Assembly (NCBI GenBank): GCA_022447545.1
Contig: JAKVBI010000003.1
Location: forward strand, 31,758-95,757
Direction of reading: 5' to 3'
DNA length: 64,000 nucleotides
DNA from: Myxococcota bacterium
GTDB taxonomy: Bacteria > Myxococcota_A > UBA9160 > SMWR01
How positions within the stretch are numbered: position 1 is the stretch's first letter; each line of letters begins with the position of its first letter. The notes under the pieces were generated by a model. That model worked only from the letters and a program-made list of their open reading frames with translations, was not told the origin of the DNA and did not search any database. Both the position numbers and the translations under genes were made by a program. Positions 27,142-36,463 of the stretch are shown here, one piece after another.

Positions 27142-28692
27142 GTGAGCTGGCAAAAGGAGATCGACGAACTCCGCCACCGCGAGCGCTTGGCAGACCAGAT
27201 GGGTGGCGACGAGAAACTCGAGCGTCAGCGATCCCGTGGAAAGCTCAACGTTCGAGAGCGGGTGACGGCACTGATCGACGCTGGCTCCCTGCGAGAAACA
27301 GGTAAGCTCGCCGGCAAGGCCGAGTACGACGACGATGGAAGGCTTCAGGAATTCCAGGCCTCCAATTTCATCTTCGGCCGTGCACGCATTGAAGGTCGAC
27401 CCGTAGTGGTGACCGGTGACGACTTTACGATCCGAGGCGGCGCCGCCGATGCCTCGATCCACCAGAAGATGGTCTTCGCCGAACAACTCGCCAATGAGAT
27501 GCGATTGCCCCTCTTGCGCCTCATCGATGGAACCGGTGGAGGTGGATCGGTCAAGCAGCTCGACTCGAAGAAGGCCCGCACCTACATCCCAATGAACCCG
27601 GGCTGGGAATTTGTCGTCGACAATCTCGCCCAGGTCCCGGTGGTGGCCCTGGGACTCGGGCCCGTCGCCGGACTGGGTGCGGCGCGCCTCGTCAACAGCC
27701 ACTACTCAATCCTCGTCAAACAGATCGGGCAAATGTTCGTCGCCGGACCGCCGGTGGTAAAACGGCTGGGCGAAGACCTCACCAAAGAGGAGCTGGGCGG
27801 AGCCGACATCCACACCCGCAGCGGTGCCGTGGATGACGACGCCGAAGACGAACAAGAGGCCTTCGCAAAGGCGCGGCGCTTCCTCTCCTATCTGCCCAGT
27901 TCAGTCTACGAGCTCCCTCCCCGCGGACCGCGCGAAGACGACCCGCAACGACGCGACGAGGAGCTGCTTTCCATCATTCCCCGCAACCCGCGCAAGGTCT
28001 ACAAGATGCGCCGCATCCTGGACACGCTGTGCGATCGAGGCTCCCGCATGGAAATCGGCCGGTCATTCGGTCGTTCGGTCATCACGAGCCTGGCGCGCTT
28101 CGACGGTTGGCCCGTGGCCCTCATCGCCAGCGACCCCTACCACTACGGAGGAGGTTGGACGGCCGATGCCTCCCAGAAGCTGGTACGCTTCATCGAGCTG
28201 GCTGAAACCTTCCACCTGCCGGTGATCCATCTGGTCGATTGCCCCGGTTTCGTGATCGGAAGGCGAGCAGAGGAGCAGGCGACGATCCGTCACGGATCAC
28301 GCGCTCTGGCTTCCGTCTACCAGGCCAGCGTGCCCTGGTGCTCGGTGATCGTACGCAAGGCCTTCGGAGTCGCAGGGGCTGCACACACCAATGGCTCCCG
28401 CTACCCCTACCGCTTCGCCTGGCCCTCTGGAGACTGGGGTTCACTTCCAGTGCAGGGTGGAATTGAGGCCGCCTACCGCGCCGAGCTCGAGGCCTCGGAA
28501 GACCCCGAGAAGCTGCTGGTCGAGATCCAGCAGCGCCTCGACTCGGTGCGTTCGCCCTTCCGCACCGCCGAAGCCTTCCTCGCCGAAGAGATCATCGATC
28601 CCCAAGACACCCGGCCGCTGCTGTGCGAGTTCGCAGAGTTGGCCGCGCCACTGCGTACCGCTGGCCGCAGCAACTTTCACCTTCGGCCCTAG
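27142..28692 (+). CDS. Acyl-CoA carboxylase carboxyltransferase subunit
   Basis: A 516-residue carboxyltransferase (propionyl/methylcrotonyl/geranyl-CoA carboxylase β-type). It moves CO2 from biotin to an acyl-CoA. Two crotonase-like halves are visible: LRLIDGTGGGGSV and GLGPVAGLGAARL in the first, HLVDCPGFVIGRRAE and VIVRKAFGVAGAAH in the second. AAGGAG precedes the GTG at 27142 with good spacing, which decides against the ATG at 27085. No biotin carboxylase or biotin carrier is in the window. It is the last gene of the plus-strand run and convergent with the sulfatase gene. Confidence 0.9.
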   Translation: MSWQKEIDELRHRERLADQMGGDEKLERQRSRGKLNVRERVTALIDAGSLRETGKLAGKAEYDDDGRLQEFQASNFIFGRARIEGRPVVVTGDDFTIRGGAADASIHQKMVFAEQLANEMRLPLLRLIDGTGGGGSVKQLDSKKARTYIPMNPGWEFVVDNLAQVPVVALGLGPVAGLGAARLVNSHYSILVKQIGQMFVAGPPVVKRLGEDLTKEELGGADIHTRSGAVDDDAEDEQEAFAKARRFLSYLPSSVYELPPRGPREDDPQRRDEELLSIIPRNPRKVYKMRRILDTLCDRGSRMEIGRSFGRSVITSLARFDGWPVALIASDPYHYGGGWTADASQKLVRFIELAETFHLPVIHLVDCPGFVIGRRAEEQATIRHGSRALASVYQASVPWCSVIVRKAFGVAGAAHTNGSRYPYRFAWPSGDWGSLPVQGGIEAAYRAELEASEDPEKLLVEIQQRLDSVRSPFRTAEAFLAEEIIDPQDTRPLLCEFAELAAPLRTAGRSNFHLRP

Positions 28693-28720
28693 TCGACTCA
28701 CCGTCGGGCAGGAGCGAGAG

Positions 28721-31471
28721 TCAACCGCCAGGGCGAGCGTCGCTCACCCGCCCGAGCAGGATCTGACCGGACCTCGATGCAACCAGCCAAGCCAGCGGCG
28801 GCTCTGCAACCGCGCTTGGAAGCGTCAGACGAAAACCGCCGCCTGCGGACAAGGGTGCCTGGGCCACCAACCTGCCCCGCGAGAAGAGCATCACGAATCC
28901 AGGCGTCGCATGGGTGGCGACACGACCGGTCAGCTGCAACCGCTCATCAGCCTGGGGCAACCGTTCGAGACTTTGCAGCTCGACCTCCCCATCCAAAACT
29001 CGAGTGTTGTTGGGCGAAAGGATCAGAGCGGAGGATTGCTCGTCTTCCAGCAGAAGGAGCGGGGCATGAATCCGCGGCCATTCATCACCAGCCGCGGGTC
29101 CAATCGCCGACGCACGGTTGTCACCGATGGCGAGAAACCGAACATGTCCCGACGAATCGCCCTCGGTACGCCTGTCGGGGGCCGCAAATTCGAACTCGAA
29201 AGGGTCCGACCCGGTCTCGGCGCGACGGTGCGACAAGACCCGGCCCTCGGCCCACATCAACACCTCCGTCCCCCGGGTGCGTCCACGAAAATCGAACCGA
29301 ACCCTCTCGACCTCACCCTCTACGGCACCAGGCACCACGGGGAACCAGCGATCATCGGGTGAGCGTAGAACGAGAGGTCTTCCGACATCGTCGTGGAACG
29401 AACGCCAGGCTCCAGCCCGACGCGTCCCCGCCCGCAAGAACTCCCCGACCCCATCCGACTCGATCAAGGCCAGCACCTCGATCTCATTGCGACCGGGCGC
29501 GAAAGCGCGGTCAGACACCAGGGCTTCGAAGCGCGCACTCCGACCCGAGGGGTCGAAGCTCCGAGTCATCCCACTCACCACGCCGTCGACCGCCACCAGC
29601 AGCTCGCTGGGCCGCTCGACTTGCCAGGGAAATTCGAGGCGGCCCGCCACGAAGGCCGGCACGAAGCCCGACGCCGGGTCGACGTCCAGATAGGCGAAGG
29701 CGTGGTCGAGGGTCACCTCGAAACCGGGCACGTCGGCCATGGGCAGAGTAGAAACCGGACGTCCCAGCTGCCCCCGAAGCGGACCCAGGCCGAACAATCC
29801 CTGGGCGCCAAGCGAAAGGGCGAAATTTCGAGCAGCGAGCCGAGCGGTCCGGGTCCTCTCGGGAAGGGGAGAAGAAACCTCGAAGCGTTCCGTCCCATCC
29901 AAGCGGTGAGCGATCAACTGCTTGGGGGCTCGTCCGGGTTCTTCGGGGGCCAGCAGGGAGCGGCCGTCCATCACAGGGAGGGGCGTCGCATCCACGACAT
30001 CGAGAACTGTGGGCAGGACGTCCACCAGCTCGGCCCTGCGCTCAAGGACCCCCACAGCACGACGGTTCGGAAGCTTCACAAACAGCGGGATGGGCGCGAT
30101 GTCCGGCCCCCCGAGTTTGGAATAAAGGCGTGCATGCCACCCGGGGTTGAAGCTCACACCGTGGTCTGACGTTACGATCAGAAGCGCGGAGTCGTACAAA
30201 CCCGCCGCCCGTAAGCCCTCGACCACCCGACCCAGCAGGCGGTCCACGTACGCAACCTGGATCAGATAGGGCTGGAGGGCCACGGCCTCCTCAAAGTCCC
30301 GATCCCCGAACCGGCGCGGCCCTTCGTATTGAGGCGTGGTGTGGCGCCCGAACCCACCGTACCGCAGCCCCGATGGAAGGTACCGATAGGGCCAGTGGGG
30401 AACCGGAAAGTGGACGAAATAGAGACCAGGTTGCGGTCCAGGCTGGAGGTCTTTCAGGAATCGCTCCAGCAGCCACTCGGAATCAGCAGTGGTTTGCTCC
30501 CGCGTGGTTTCCACCGGACCGTCCCACCCGAAATCACGCCAGGTTCTGGACACGTCGGGCAGCGCTCGCTTCCACGGCGGGGGAACGAGGACGTGGCCGG
30601 CGATGTACGAAACGTCGGAAACCAGGTTTGCCAGACGGTCTGTGCGAGGGACCACCGTTCCACACGAGGAAGTGGGGCACAGACGCGTAAGGGGCTCGAG
30701 AGCGTGGATCGCGTAATCGCCCTCCAACAGCGTGAACAGGTTGGCCGGATACTCGCTCGCGGTGGGGGTCCGGTCTTTGACCGGGTAGTTCCCCGTCAGG
30801 AGCGCGGGTAACGCAGCCCGCGTCTTCTCGGCAACCGTGGTCGCATCGACGAACCACAGAGAATCTTCCGCCAAGGCGGCGAAATTCGGATGACGCCGGG
30901 CATCGACGCGCTCACCGGGGCCCACGAGGGCGTGAAGGGCAAGGGCGTCGAAAACCACCAGCACCACGGGAACCGGCTGCTCGACCCGAAGTTCGAAACG
31001 ACCGGGCACGTACGAACTTCCAGTCGCGTCGCGAAGGGCATCGCTCGCAACGAAACGCAAAGGGAAAACGAGAACGGCCAGGGCCAAAAAACTGAAGACG
31101 CGCTGCACGGCAGGGAACCGCCTGTACGCCGACGCCGTCAGCGCGCCCGTAAGCCCCGCCAGCAGCAGCGACAACCCTGTCTCAACCTGTGGTCCCTGTA
31201 GGGCAGGCAGCACGACGAGCGCCACCAGCAACATCACGAAGGTCTGCTGGACTCGGTTTCCAAAGCGCCCAGAAACTCGGGCGAGCGATGCGACCCCCAG
31301 TCCCACCATCAGGGGCAGCGCAAGGCCGAGTGCGCAGGCCAGGGCCAGCCCATCCAGAAAATCGGCGTCGTGAGCCACCAGGAAGGTGGGGTGCAGGCGA
31401 AGCACTTCGAACACTGGTTGCGCGAAGGCAAAGGCCGCCAACGCTGCGATATGAAATGTGCGCTGCAGCAT
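28721..31471 (-). CDS. Membrane sulfatase-like/phosphoethanolamine-transferase-like enzyme
   Basis: A 916-residue protein. About four to five N-terminal membrane segments (residues ~1-145) precede an alkaline-phosphatase-fold domain (~165-500). Metal motifs are VVFDALALHAL and VTSDHGVSF. The nucleophile position reads EKTRAALPALLTGNYP, with Thr where sulfatases have Cys/Ser in CxPxR, as in phosphoethanolamine transferases. The C-terminal ~400 residues look β-rich and are not recognised. The ATG at 31471 is chosen over upstream starts because it begins right before the first membrane segment. It shares a 200-nt divergent region with the amidohydrolase at 31672; a TATGAT hexamer at 31562-31567 on its strand lacks a matching -35. 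Confidence 0.82.
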   Translation of the reverse strand: MLQRTFHIAALAAFAFAQPVFEVLRLHPTFLVAHDADFLDGLALACALGLALPLMVGLGVASLARVSGRFGNRVQQTFVMLLVALVVLPALQGPQVETGLSLLLAGLTGALTASAYRRFPAVQRVFSFLALAVLVFPLRFVASDALRDATGSSYVPGRFELRVEQPVPVVLVVFDALALHALVGPGERVDARRHPNFAALAEDSLWFVDATTVAEKTRAALPALLTGNYPVKDRTPTASEYPANLFTLLEGDYAIHALEPLTRLCPTSSCGTVVPRTDRLANLVSDVSYIAGHVLVPPPWKRALPDVSRTWRDFGWDGPVETTREQTTADSEWLLERFLKDLQPGPQPGLYFVHFPVPHWPYRYLPSGLRYGGFGRHTTPQYEGPRRFGDRDFEEAVALQPYLIQVAYVDRLLGRVVEGLRAAGLYDSALLIVTSDHGVSFNPGWHARLYSKLGGPDIAPIPLFVKLPNRRAVGVLERRAELVDVLPTVLDVVDATPLPVMDGRSLLAPEEPGRAPKQLIAHRLDGTERFEVSSPLPERTRTARLAARNFALSLGAQGLFGLGPLRGQLGRPVSTLPMADVPGFEVTLDHAFAYLDVDPASGFVPAFVAGRLEFPWQVERPSELLVAVDGVVSGMTRSFDPSGRSARFEALVSDRAFAPGRNEIEVLALIESDGVGEFLRAGTRRAGAWRSFHDDVGRPLVLRSPDDRWFPVVPGAVEGEVERVRFDFRGRTRGTEVLMWAEGRVLSHRRAETGSDPFEFEFAAPDRRTEGDSSGHVRFLAIGDNRASAIGPAAGDEWPRIHAPLLLLEDEQSSALILSPNNTRVLDGEVELQSLERLPQADERLQLTGRVATHATPGFVMLFSRGRLVAQAPLSAGGGFRLTLPSAVAEPPLAWLVASRSGQILLGRVSDARPGG

Positions 31472-31671
31472 CGACGACTCTCGACTGCCCTCCTGGTAAG
31501 ACGTCGCTCTCAAGGTTGTGTGTAAAAAAAGAGCTGGATGAGAGCGGGTCCCAGAACCGCCATCATACAAGCTGAAAACCCCGTGGGTCCGACACACTGC
31601 TCGCCACGAGTCGATCAGGAGATGTTCGGGGTCTGCACGCGTTATCATGCAATGGTCCAAAGGAGGAACTC

Positions 31672-33360
31672 ATGAGCTTCGACCTGATCATCCGTGGCGG
31701 GCGTGTCATCGACGGAACTGGACTGCCTGCATTCACTGCAGACATCGCCGTAGACGAAGGCCGTATCCGAAAAATCGGACGTATCGAAGAAAGCGCCGAT
31801 CGTATCTTCGACGCGTCGGGCTTGGTGGTCTCACCCGGTTTCATCGATATCCACACCCACTACGACGTCCAGCTCGATTGGGACCCCATCGCATCGCCCT
31901 CCTGTTGGCACGGAGTGACGACCGTCATGGCGGGCAACTGCGGATTCACATTGGCTCCAGCCCGCCCCGAAGACGTCGACTGGCTCGCGGGCATGCTGAG
32001 CCGTGTGGAGGGTATGTCGCGATCGGCGCTGGCCGAGGGGATGCGCTTCAACGGGGGTGGGTACGGTGACTTCTGGAATCGTTTCGAGGGCAAGATCGGT
32101 GTCAACGTCGGTGGCTACGTGGGGCACTCGGCCGTGCGCCGTTACGTGATGGGAGACGACGCCTCGGAGCGCGAAGCGACACCCGAAGAAATCGAAGCTA
32201 TGAAAGAATTGGTTCGCCAGGGCATGCGCGAAGGGGCCCTGGGGTTCTCCACGTCTCAGATCGAGATCCACGTGGGTGATGACGGCCGCGAGGTGCCCTC
32301 GAACCATGCCTCGCCTGAAGAAGTGGTGGCCCTTTGCGGTGTACTCGCGGAATTCGACCACGGCGCCGTAGAAATCATTCCGCACAGCTTTGCAGCCGGC
32401 TACGATGACGCCGATCGAAAGCTCCTGCTGGACATCTATTGGGCGTCGGGCAAGCCCGTCGAACTCAACCCGTTGGTGCCGAGTTCCACCAACCCCATGG
32501 GCTGGCAGGAGACCCTCGATTTCATCGATGAGGCCTCCGCTCAGGGTGCGCGTCTGCATCCCATGTTCTCGGTCAACAAGCTCGAGGCCCATATGAGGCT
32601 CCTCGACACCTTCTTGTTCGACGAAATTCCGTACTGGCGCGAAATCCTGTGTCTACCCGAGCCAAAGCGATGTGAAGCCCTGCGTGACCCGGATGTCCGC
32701 AAGAAACTGCGCGAGGCGCTGGATTCACCCGATGGGCGTACCTTCACCATCGACCCCGCCACGCTGTTGGTCGAGCAGGCTACGACTCCCGCCAATGCAG
32801 ACCTGGAGGGGCGCCTGTTGGGCGACATCGCCGCCGAACGCGGCGTCGACCCGCTGGACTGCTTCCTCGACCTCTCATTGTCGGAGGATCTGCGTATGAA
32901 CTTCGAGTCGTCCATGGACGAAACCGCCCAGCAATTCATCAAACACATCAACCACCAGGCCATCCTCAACCCCCTGGTGATGGCCGGTTCCTCGGATGGC
33001 GGTGCCCACCTGGCCTCCTTCGTGGGAGCCGACTACACGACGAGGCTGTTGACCGAGTGGGTCCCGGACCCCTTGAGCCTCGAACAGGCCGTGTATCGCC
33101 TTACAGGAATGCCCGCCAACGTTCACGGGCTCGAGGACCGGGGCACCCTACGGGTGGGCTCCAAGGCGGACATCATTGCCTTCGACCCCGATCAGCTGGC
33201 GACCAGCAAAGCGTATCTGGCCGAAGACTTCCCGGCGAATTCCGGACGCTACGTGGTGGACTCCGAGGGCTACGAGCTCACGGTCGTCAATGGTCGAATC
33301 CTGATCGAAGGCGGGAAACATACTGGCGAGCTTCCGGGTGAGGTCCTCAAGGGAGCCTAG
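31672..33360 (+). CDS. N-acyl-D-amino-acid deacylase-type amidohydrolase
   Basis: A 562-residue metal-dependent amidohydrolase of the D-aminoacylase/dihydroorotase-like group (Amidohydro_3). The N-terminal β-sandwich (LIIRGGRVIDGTGLPAFTADIAV) is followed by the metal motif PGFIDIHTHYDVQLDWDP (near 56-73). MAGSSDGGAHLASF near 437-450 carries the catalytic Asp. The chain closes with GTLRVGSKADIIAFDP. AAAGGAGGAACTC gives an excellent ribosome site. Family members cleave N-acyl-D-amino acids; related uncharacterised enzymes may act on other amides or lactams. Confidence 0.88.
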   Translation: MSFDLIIRGGRVIDGTGLPAFTADIAVDEGRIRKIGRIEESADRIFDASGLVVSPGFIDIHTHYDVQLDWDPIASPSCWHGVTTVMAGNCGFTLAPARPEDVDWLAGMLSRVEGMSRSALAEGMRFNGGGYGDFWNRFEGKIGVNVGGYVGHSAVRRYVMGDDASEREATPEEIEAMKELVRQGMREGALGFSTSQIEIHVGDDGREVPSNHASPEEVVALCGVLAEFDHGAVEIIPHSFAAGYDDADRKLLLDIYWASGKPVELNPLVPSSTNPMGWQETLDFIDEASAQGARLHPMFSVNKLEAHMRLLDTFLFDEIPYWREILCLPEPKRCEALRDPDVRKKLREALDSPDGRTFTIDPATLLVEQATTPANADLEGRLLGDIAAERGVDPLDCFLDLSLSEDLRMNFESSMDETAQQFIKHINHQAILNPLVMAGSSDGGAHLASFVGADYTTRLLTEWVPDPLSLEQAVYRLTGMPANVHGLEDRGTLRVGSKADIIAFDPDQLATSKAYLAEDFPANSGRYVVDSEGYELTVVNGRILIEGGKHTGELPGEVLKGA

Positions 33361-33396
33361 TCTACTGGCGGGGCAACACAGCCGCGGACCCCTTCT

Positions 33397-34647
33397 CTAC
33401 TCGGTCCGTTCGACATCCGCGAGTTCAGCGCGCAAGGTGCGAGCGCCCAACACGGAGTGCAGTGCTCCCCAGAGATTGAACAGCCCCATGGCACTGAGCG
33501 AATAGCGGATGGCCTCGTCCCCGAAGCTGGGCTGGAGCAGATCGTTGAGAATGCCGACCAATTGGGGCCCGAGACCCAGCCCAACCAGGTTGATGACGAA
33601 CAGAATGATGGCCGACGCCACGGCCCTCATTCTCAACCGCGCCAGGCCCTGGGTCACCGCGTAGCTCGGCGCAGCATAAAACTGGTTGAAGAAATTCGCG
33701 GGCAGGAACAGCCACAGAGCGAGGGTGGGATCGGCACTAAAACAGAAACCGAAGAGCAGGGGTACCAGCGCGCAACCCGCCAAACCGCAGATCCACATGA
33801 GCCATCGCATGTCCCGGCGTGCGAGCGCATCGGCCGAGAAGCCGCCCACCAGGGCACCCACCGCTCCCCCAACACCGATCACCAGTCCCAGCTTCCATCC
33901 GAATTCCCCCGGGCTCAGATGGTGAACCCGCTCCATGAAGGCGGCAGGCCAGGTCGTCATCGCGTAGGCGTTGATGGAATAGAGACCCGCCGCAGCCAGA
34001 AGGTGGCGAAAGGAACGCTGCGCGAATAGATGACTGGCTACCTCGCGCAACCTGGGCGGTTCTCCCGTGTCCTCCAGCCCCTCGGCCTCGCCTCTTCGGG
34101 GCTCGGGAATCGCGAAACGGATCACCAGGGCAAACAGCAAACCCGGAAGGCCAACGATGATGAAGGCATTGCGCCATCCTACGCTGTCGTTGAGCAGTCC
34201 TCCGAACGCCAATCCCAGGAAAATTCCGATGCTCGCGCCCATGTTGTAGATCGCCAGAGCACTGGCTCGGCGAGTCGGCGGGAAGAGATCCGAGATCAGC
34301 GAATGGGCAGAAGGTGTGGCCGAAGCTTCACCCACCCCGACGAGCACTCTCGCCACGGCCATTTGCCCAAAGTTGCGAACGAGCCCGGAAGCCACGGTCG
34401 CCGCACTCCAGAGCGCCAGCCCCACGGCCATCACCGTGCGACGCGCGTAACGATCCGCCAGCCTCGCGATGGGAATTCCGGCAGTGGTGTAGAAGAGCGC
34501 AAAGCCCGGGCCCATCAAGAAGCCCATCCATGTGTCCGAGACCTGCAGATCTTCCTTGATGGAGGTCAGAAGGATCGAAAGCAAATTGCGGTCGACGAAA
34601 TTGAAGACGTATAGGATGACGAGAAGTGTCAGAACACGCGTGGGCAC
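33397..34647 (-). CDS. MFS transporter, spinster (Spns)-like
   Basis: A 416-residue major facilitator, paralogous to the protein at 25779: FNFVDRNLLSILLTSIKEDL in the first helix-loop, RLADRYARR between helices 2 and 3, and GVGEASATPSAHSLISDLFP in helix 4. It starts at GTG with GAGGGAA upstream, 10 nt after the stop of the SDR gene, so SDR and transporter are one minus-strand unit. Confidence 0.88.
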   Translation of the reverse strand: MPTRVLTLLVILYVFNFVDRNLLSILLTSIKEDLQVSDTWMGFLMGPGFALFYTTAGIPIARLADRYARRTVMAVGLALWSAATVASGLVRNFGQMAVARVLVGVGEASATPSAHSLISDLFPPTRRASALAIYNMGASIGIFLGLAFGGLLNDSVGWRNAFIIVGLPGLLFALVIRFAIPEPRRGEAEGLEDTGEPPRLREVASHLFAQRSFRHLLAAAGLYSINAYAMTTWPAAFMERVHHLSPGEFGWKLGLVIGVGGAVGALVGGFSADALARRDMRWLMWICGLAGCALVPLLFGFCFSADPTLALWLFLPANFFNQFYAAPSYAVTQGLARLRMRAVASAIILFVINLVGLGLGPQLVGILNDLLQPSFGDEAIRYSLSAMGLFNLWGALHSVLGARTLRAELADVERTE

Positions 34648-34657
34648 AGCGATTCCC

Positions 34658-35428
34658 TCAAGCCAGTTGCGAGTTCACGCGAGCGCCACCGTCTGCAAAC
34701 AGGCATTCTCCGGTGACGAAGGAAGCTCGATTGGAGGCCAACCAAACGACGGCTTCGGCGACTTCGCGCGGAGCCGCGAGCCTGCCCATGGCGTGGGCCC
34801 GGGTGGCCTGCTCCCGGGCCTTGGGAACTCGCTCGAAATAATGCTCGATGCTCTCGGTCGCCATGCCCCCGGGCGCGACACTGTTAATGCGAATTCCTCG
34901 ACCCGCATATTCGGCGGCTCCGGTCTTCGTGAGCGCATCGACGCCTCCTTTGGAGGCGGAGTAGGCGGACTGCAGGGGCTCTCCCTTGTGACCCGATACC
35001 GAGCTGATGTTGATGATCGACCCACCCCCCATTTCGAGCATGGCGCGGATCTCCCACTTCATGCACAGGAAGACGCCCATCAGATCCACTGACAGGGTCC
35101 GCTGCCACGCCTCACCGGGAAATTCGTGAATGGGTGCGAACACCGCTCCGGTGACCGCATTGTTCGACGCCCAATCCAGTCTCCCCCAGCGATCGACCAT
35201 GGAAGAAACCATGGCTTCCACCTGAGACTCCTCAGTTACGTCAGCATGGATCGCGATCGCTTCACCGCCGTCTTCGTTGATCCGATCGACCGTTTCGCGG
35301 GCGGTCTGGTCTCGAATCTCCACCACTCCGACCTTCGAACCCTCCCGTGCTGCAAGAATTGCCGTGGCGCGGCCAAGTCCCGTTCCTCCGCCCGTGACCA
35401 GCCCCACTTTTCCTTCGAGCATTGCCAT
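34658..35428 (-). CDS. Short-chain dehydrogenase/reductase
   Basis: A 256-residue classical SDR with TGGGTGLG (12-19), DVTEE, SNNAV, the catalytic Ser in NISSVSG and YSASK, ending CLFADGGARVNSQLA. The acidic VVEIRD end of strand 2 favours NAD. The frame continues far upstream into the methyltransferase gene, but the ATG at 35428 with AGGA eight bases ahead gives the normal SDR N terminus; a second ATG at 35422 is possible. It lies 41 nt after the methyltransferase and just before the MFS gene. Confidence 0.92.
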   Translation of the reverse strand: MAMLEGKVGLVTGGGTGLGRATAILAAREGSKVGVVEIRDQTARETVDRINEDGGEAIAIHADVTEESQVEAMVSSMVDRWGRLDWASNNAVTGAVFAPIHEFPGEAWQRTLSVDLMGVFLCMKWEIRAMLEMGGGSIINISSVSGHKGEPLQSAYSASKGGVDALTKTGAAEYAGRGIRINSVAPGGMATESIEHYFERVPKAREQATRAHAMGRLAAPREVAEAVVWLASNRASFVTGECLFADGGARVNSQLA

Positions 35429-35469
35429 GCCGAGCATCCTATCAAGTGGGCGCAGCGCAATGCGCAGCT

Positions 35470-36294
35470 TCAGCCGCGTCGCAGGGTAATCAACCAATCC
35501 CAGGGAAGCGGTTCGTTCATCCAACTCGGTGGCCGATCGAATTCCGTCGACCATGCGTACTCCACCTTCTCGACCGCGACCATCTCGAACCCCGCCCGAA
35601 CGAACCCGAAAACCGCCTCCTCTCGCAGGTAGTGCTTGGTGGCGACTCCTTCGATACGCACCAGGCCCTCGAGCAGTTCCCGGGCGGTGCGGCGGGTGGG
35701 CGGAAGACCCGCCTCCAGGGCCTCCTGCTGGGAAAAACCTCGACGCCGATTCCACTCCACCAGATGCTGGTTCGCGAACAGAGCCGATTCGAGTGAAGGC
35801 ACTAGGATCACCACAATCCCCCCAGGCCGAAGGCCGCGGCGGACACTGCGCAGGATGGCCGAGCGCAGGCGGGGATGCTCGGAGATCAGCACGTTTGCAC
35901 AGACGCCGAATTCAGAGCGCCCAACGGGAAGCTTGGCACGCGTCAGGTCGGCCCGCAGAACCTTCACGTTGTTCAGTTTTTCGCAGCGCCTGCGAGCCTG
36001 CTCGACCAGGGACTCGGCGTGGTCGAGGCCAACGACGCGACCAAAGCGCGGGGAGAGCAACTGGAGATAGTGGCCCACCCCGCAACCGAAATCACAAGCC
36101 GTGGCGCTGGGGTCCGCGTATCGATCGATACGGGCTTCGATGACACCGTTTAGATCGTTGGCCGCAGAGTCGAAGATCTCCTGGCCGTATCTCTCGCCAA
36201 CTTCTTCCCAGTAACTTTCATCCAAGAGATCGCCCCATCCGTCGGGCATCACGGCTCGTTCTGCGCGCGGTCGGGGCCACAACGAGTTCTTCAT
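35470..36294 (-). CDS. Class I SAM-dependent methyltransferase
   Basis: A 274-residue methyltransferase with motif I CDFGCGVGHYLQLL (near 67-80), an acidic strand-2 end (VVGLDHAES), motif II-like LRADLTRAKLP and a post-motif LRPGGIVVILVPS. This is the Methyltransf_11/25 arrangement seen in small-molecule methyltransferases. The start is uncertain: the ATG at 36294 has no clear ribosome site, and an in-frame ATG at 36249 would also give a full domain. It leads the minus-strand methyltransferase - SDR - MFS unit. Confidence 0.85.
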   Translation of the reverse strand: MKNSLWPRPRAERAVMPDGWGDLLDESYWEEVGERYGQEIFDSAANDLNGVIEARIDRYADPSATACDFGCGVGHYLQLLSPRFGRVVGLDHAESLVEQARRRCEKLNNVKVLRADLTRAKLPVGRSEFGVCANVLISEHPRLRSAILRSVRRGLRPGGIVVILVPSLESALFANQHLVEWNRRRGFSQQEALEAGLPPTRRTARELLEGLVRIEGVATKHYLREEAVFGFVRAGFEMVAVEKVEYAWSTEFDRPPSWMNEPLPWDWLITLRRG

Positions 36295-36395
36295 TGTGTG
36301 AAGGGGTCATCAGGAGGCATAGCACAAACCCATTTCTCGTTGGGTCGACAGGCGGCTGCGGCTGGACACAGCGGCTCGTGAGACCCCAGAATGAG

Positions 36396-36415
36396 CGGGT
36401 CGCGAAGCCGACCCG
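36396..36415 (+). promoter_or_regulatory. 7-bp perfect hairpin in the leader of the sugar isomerase gene
   Basis: CGGGTCG and CGACCCG pair perfectly around the loop CGAAGC, about 48 nt before the ATG at 36464. No T-tract follows, so a terminator is unlikely. It may be leader RNA structure or chance in GC-rich DNA. Confidence 0.25.
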
Positions 36416-36463
36416 GGAACCTCTCGCGGATCCTCCGAGAAAGCCACGACCAGGAGACCAACG

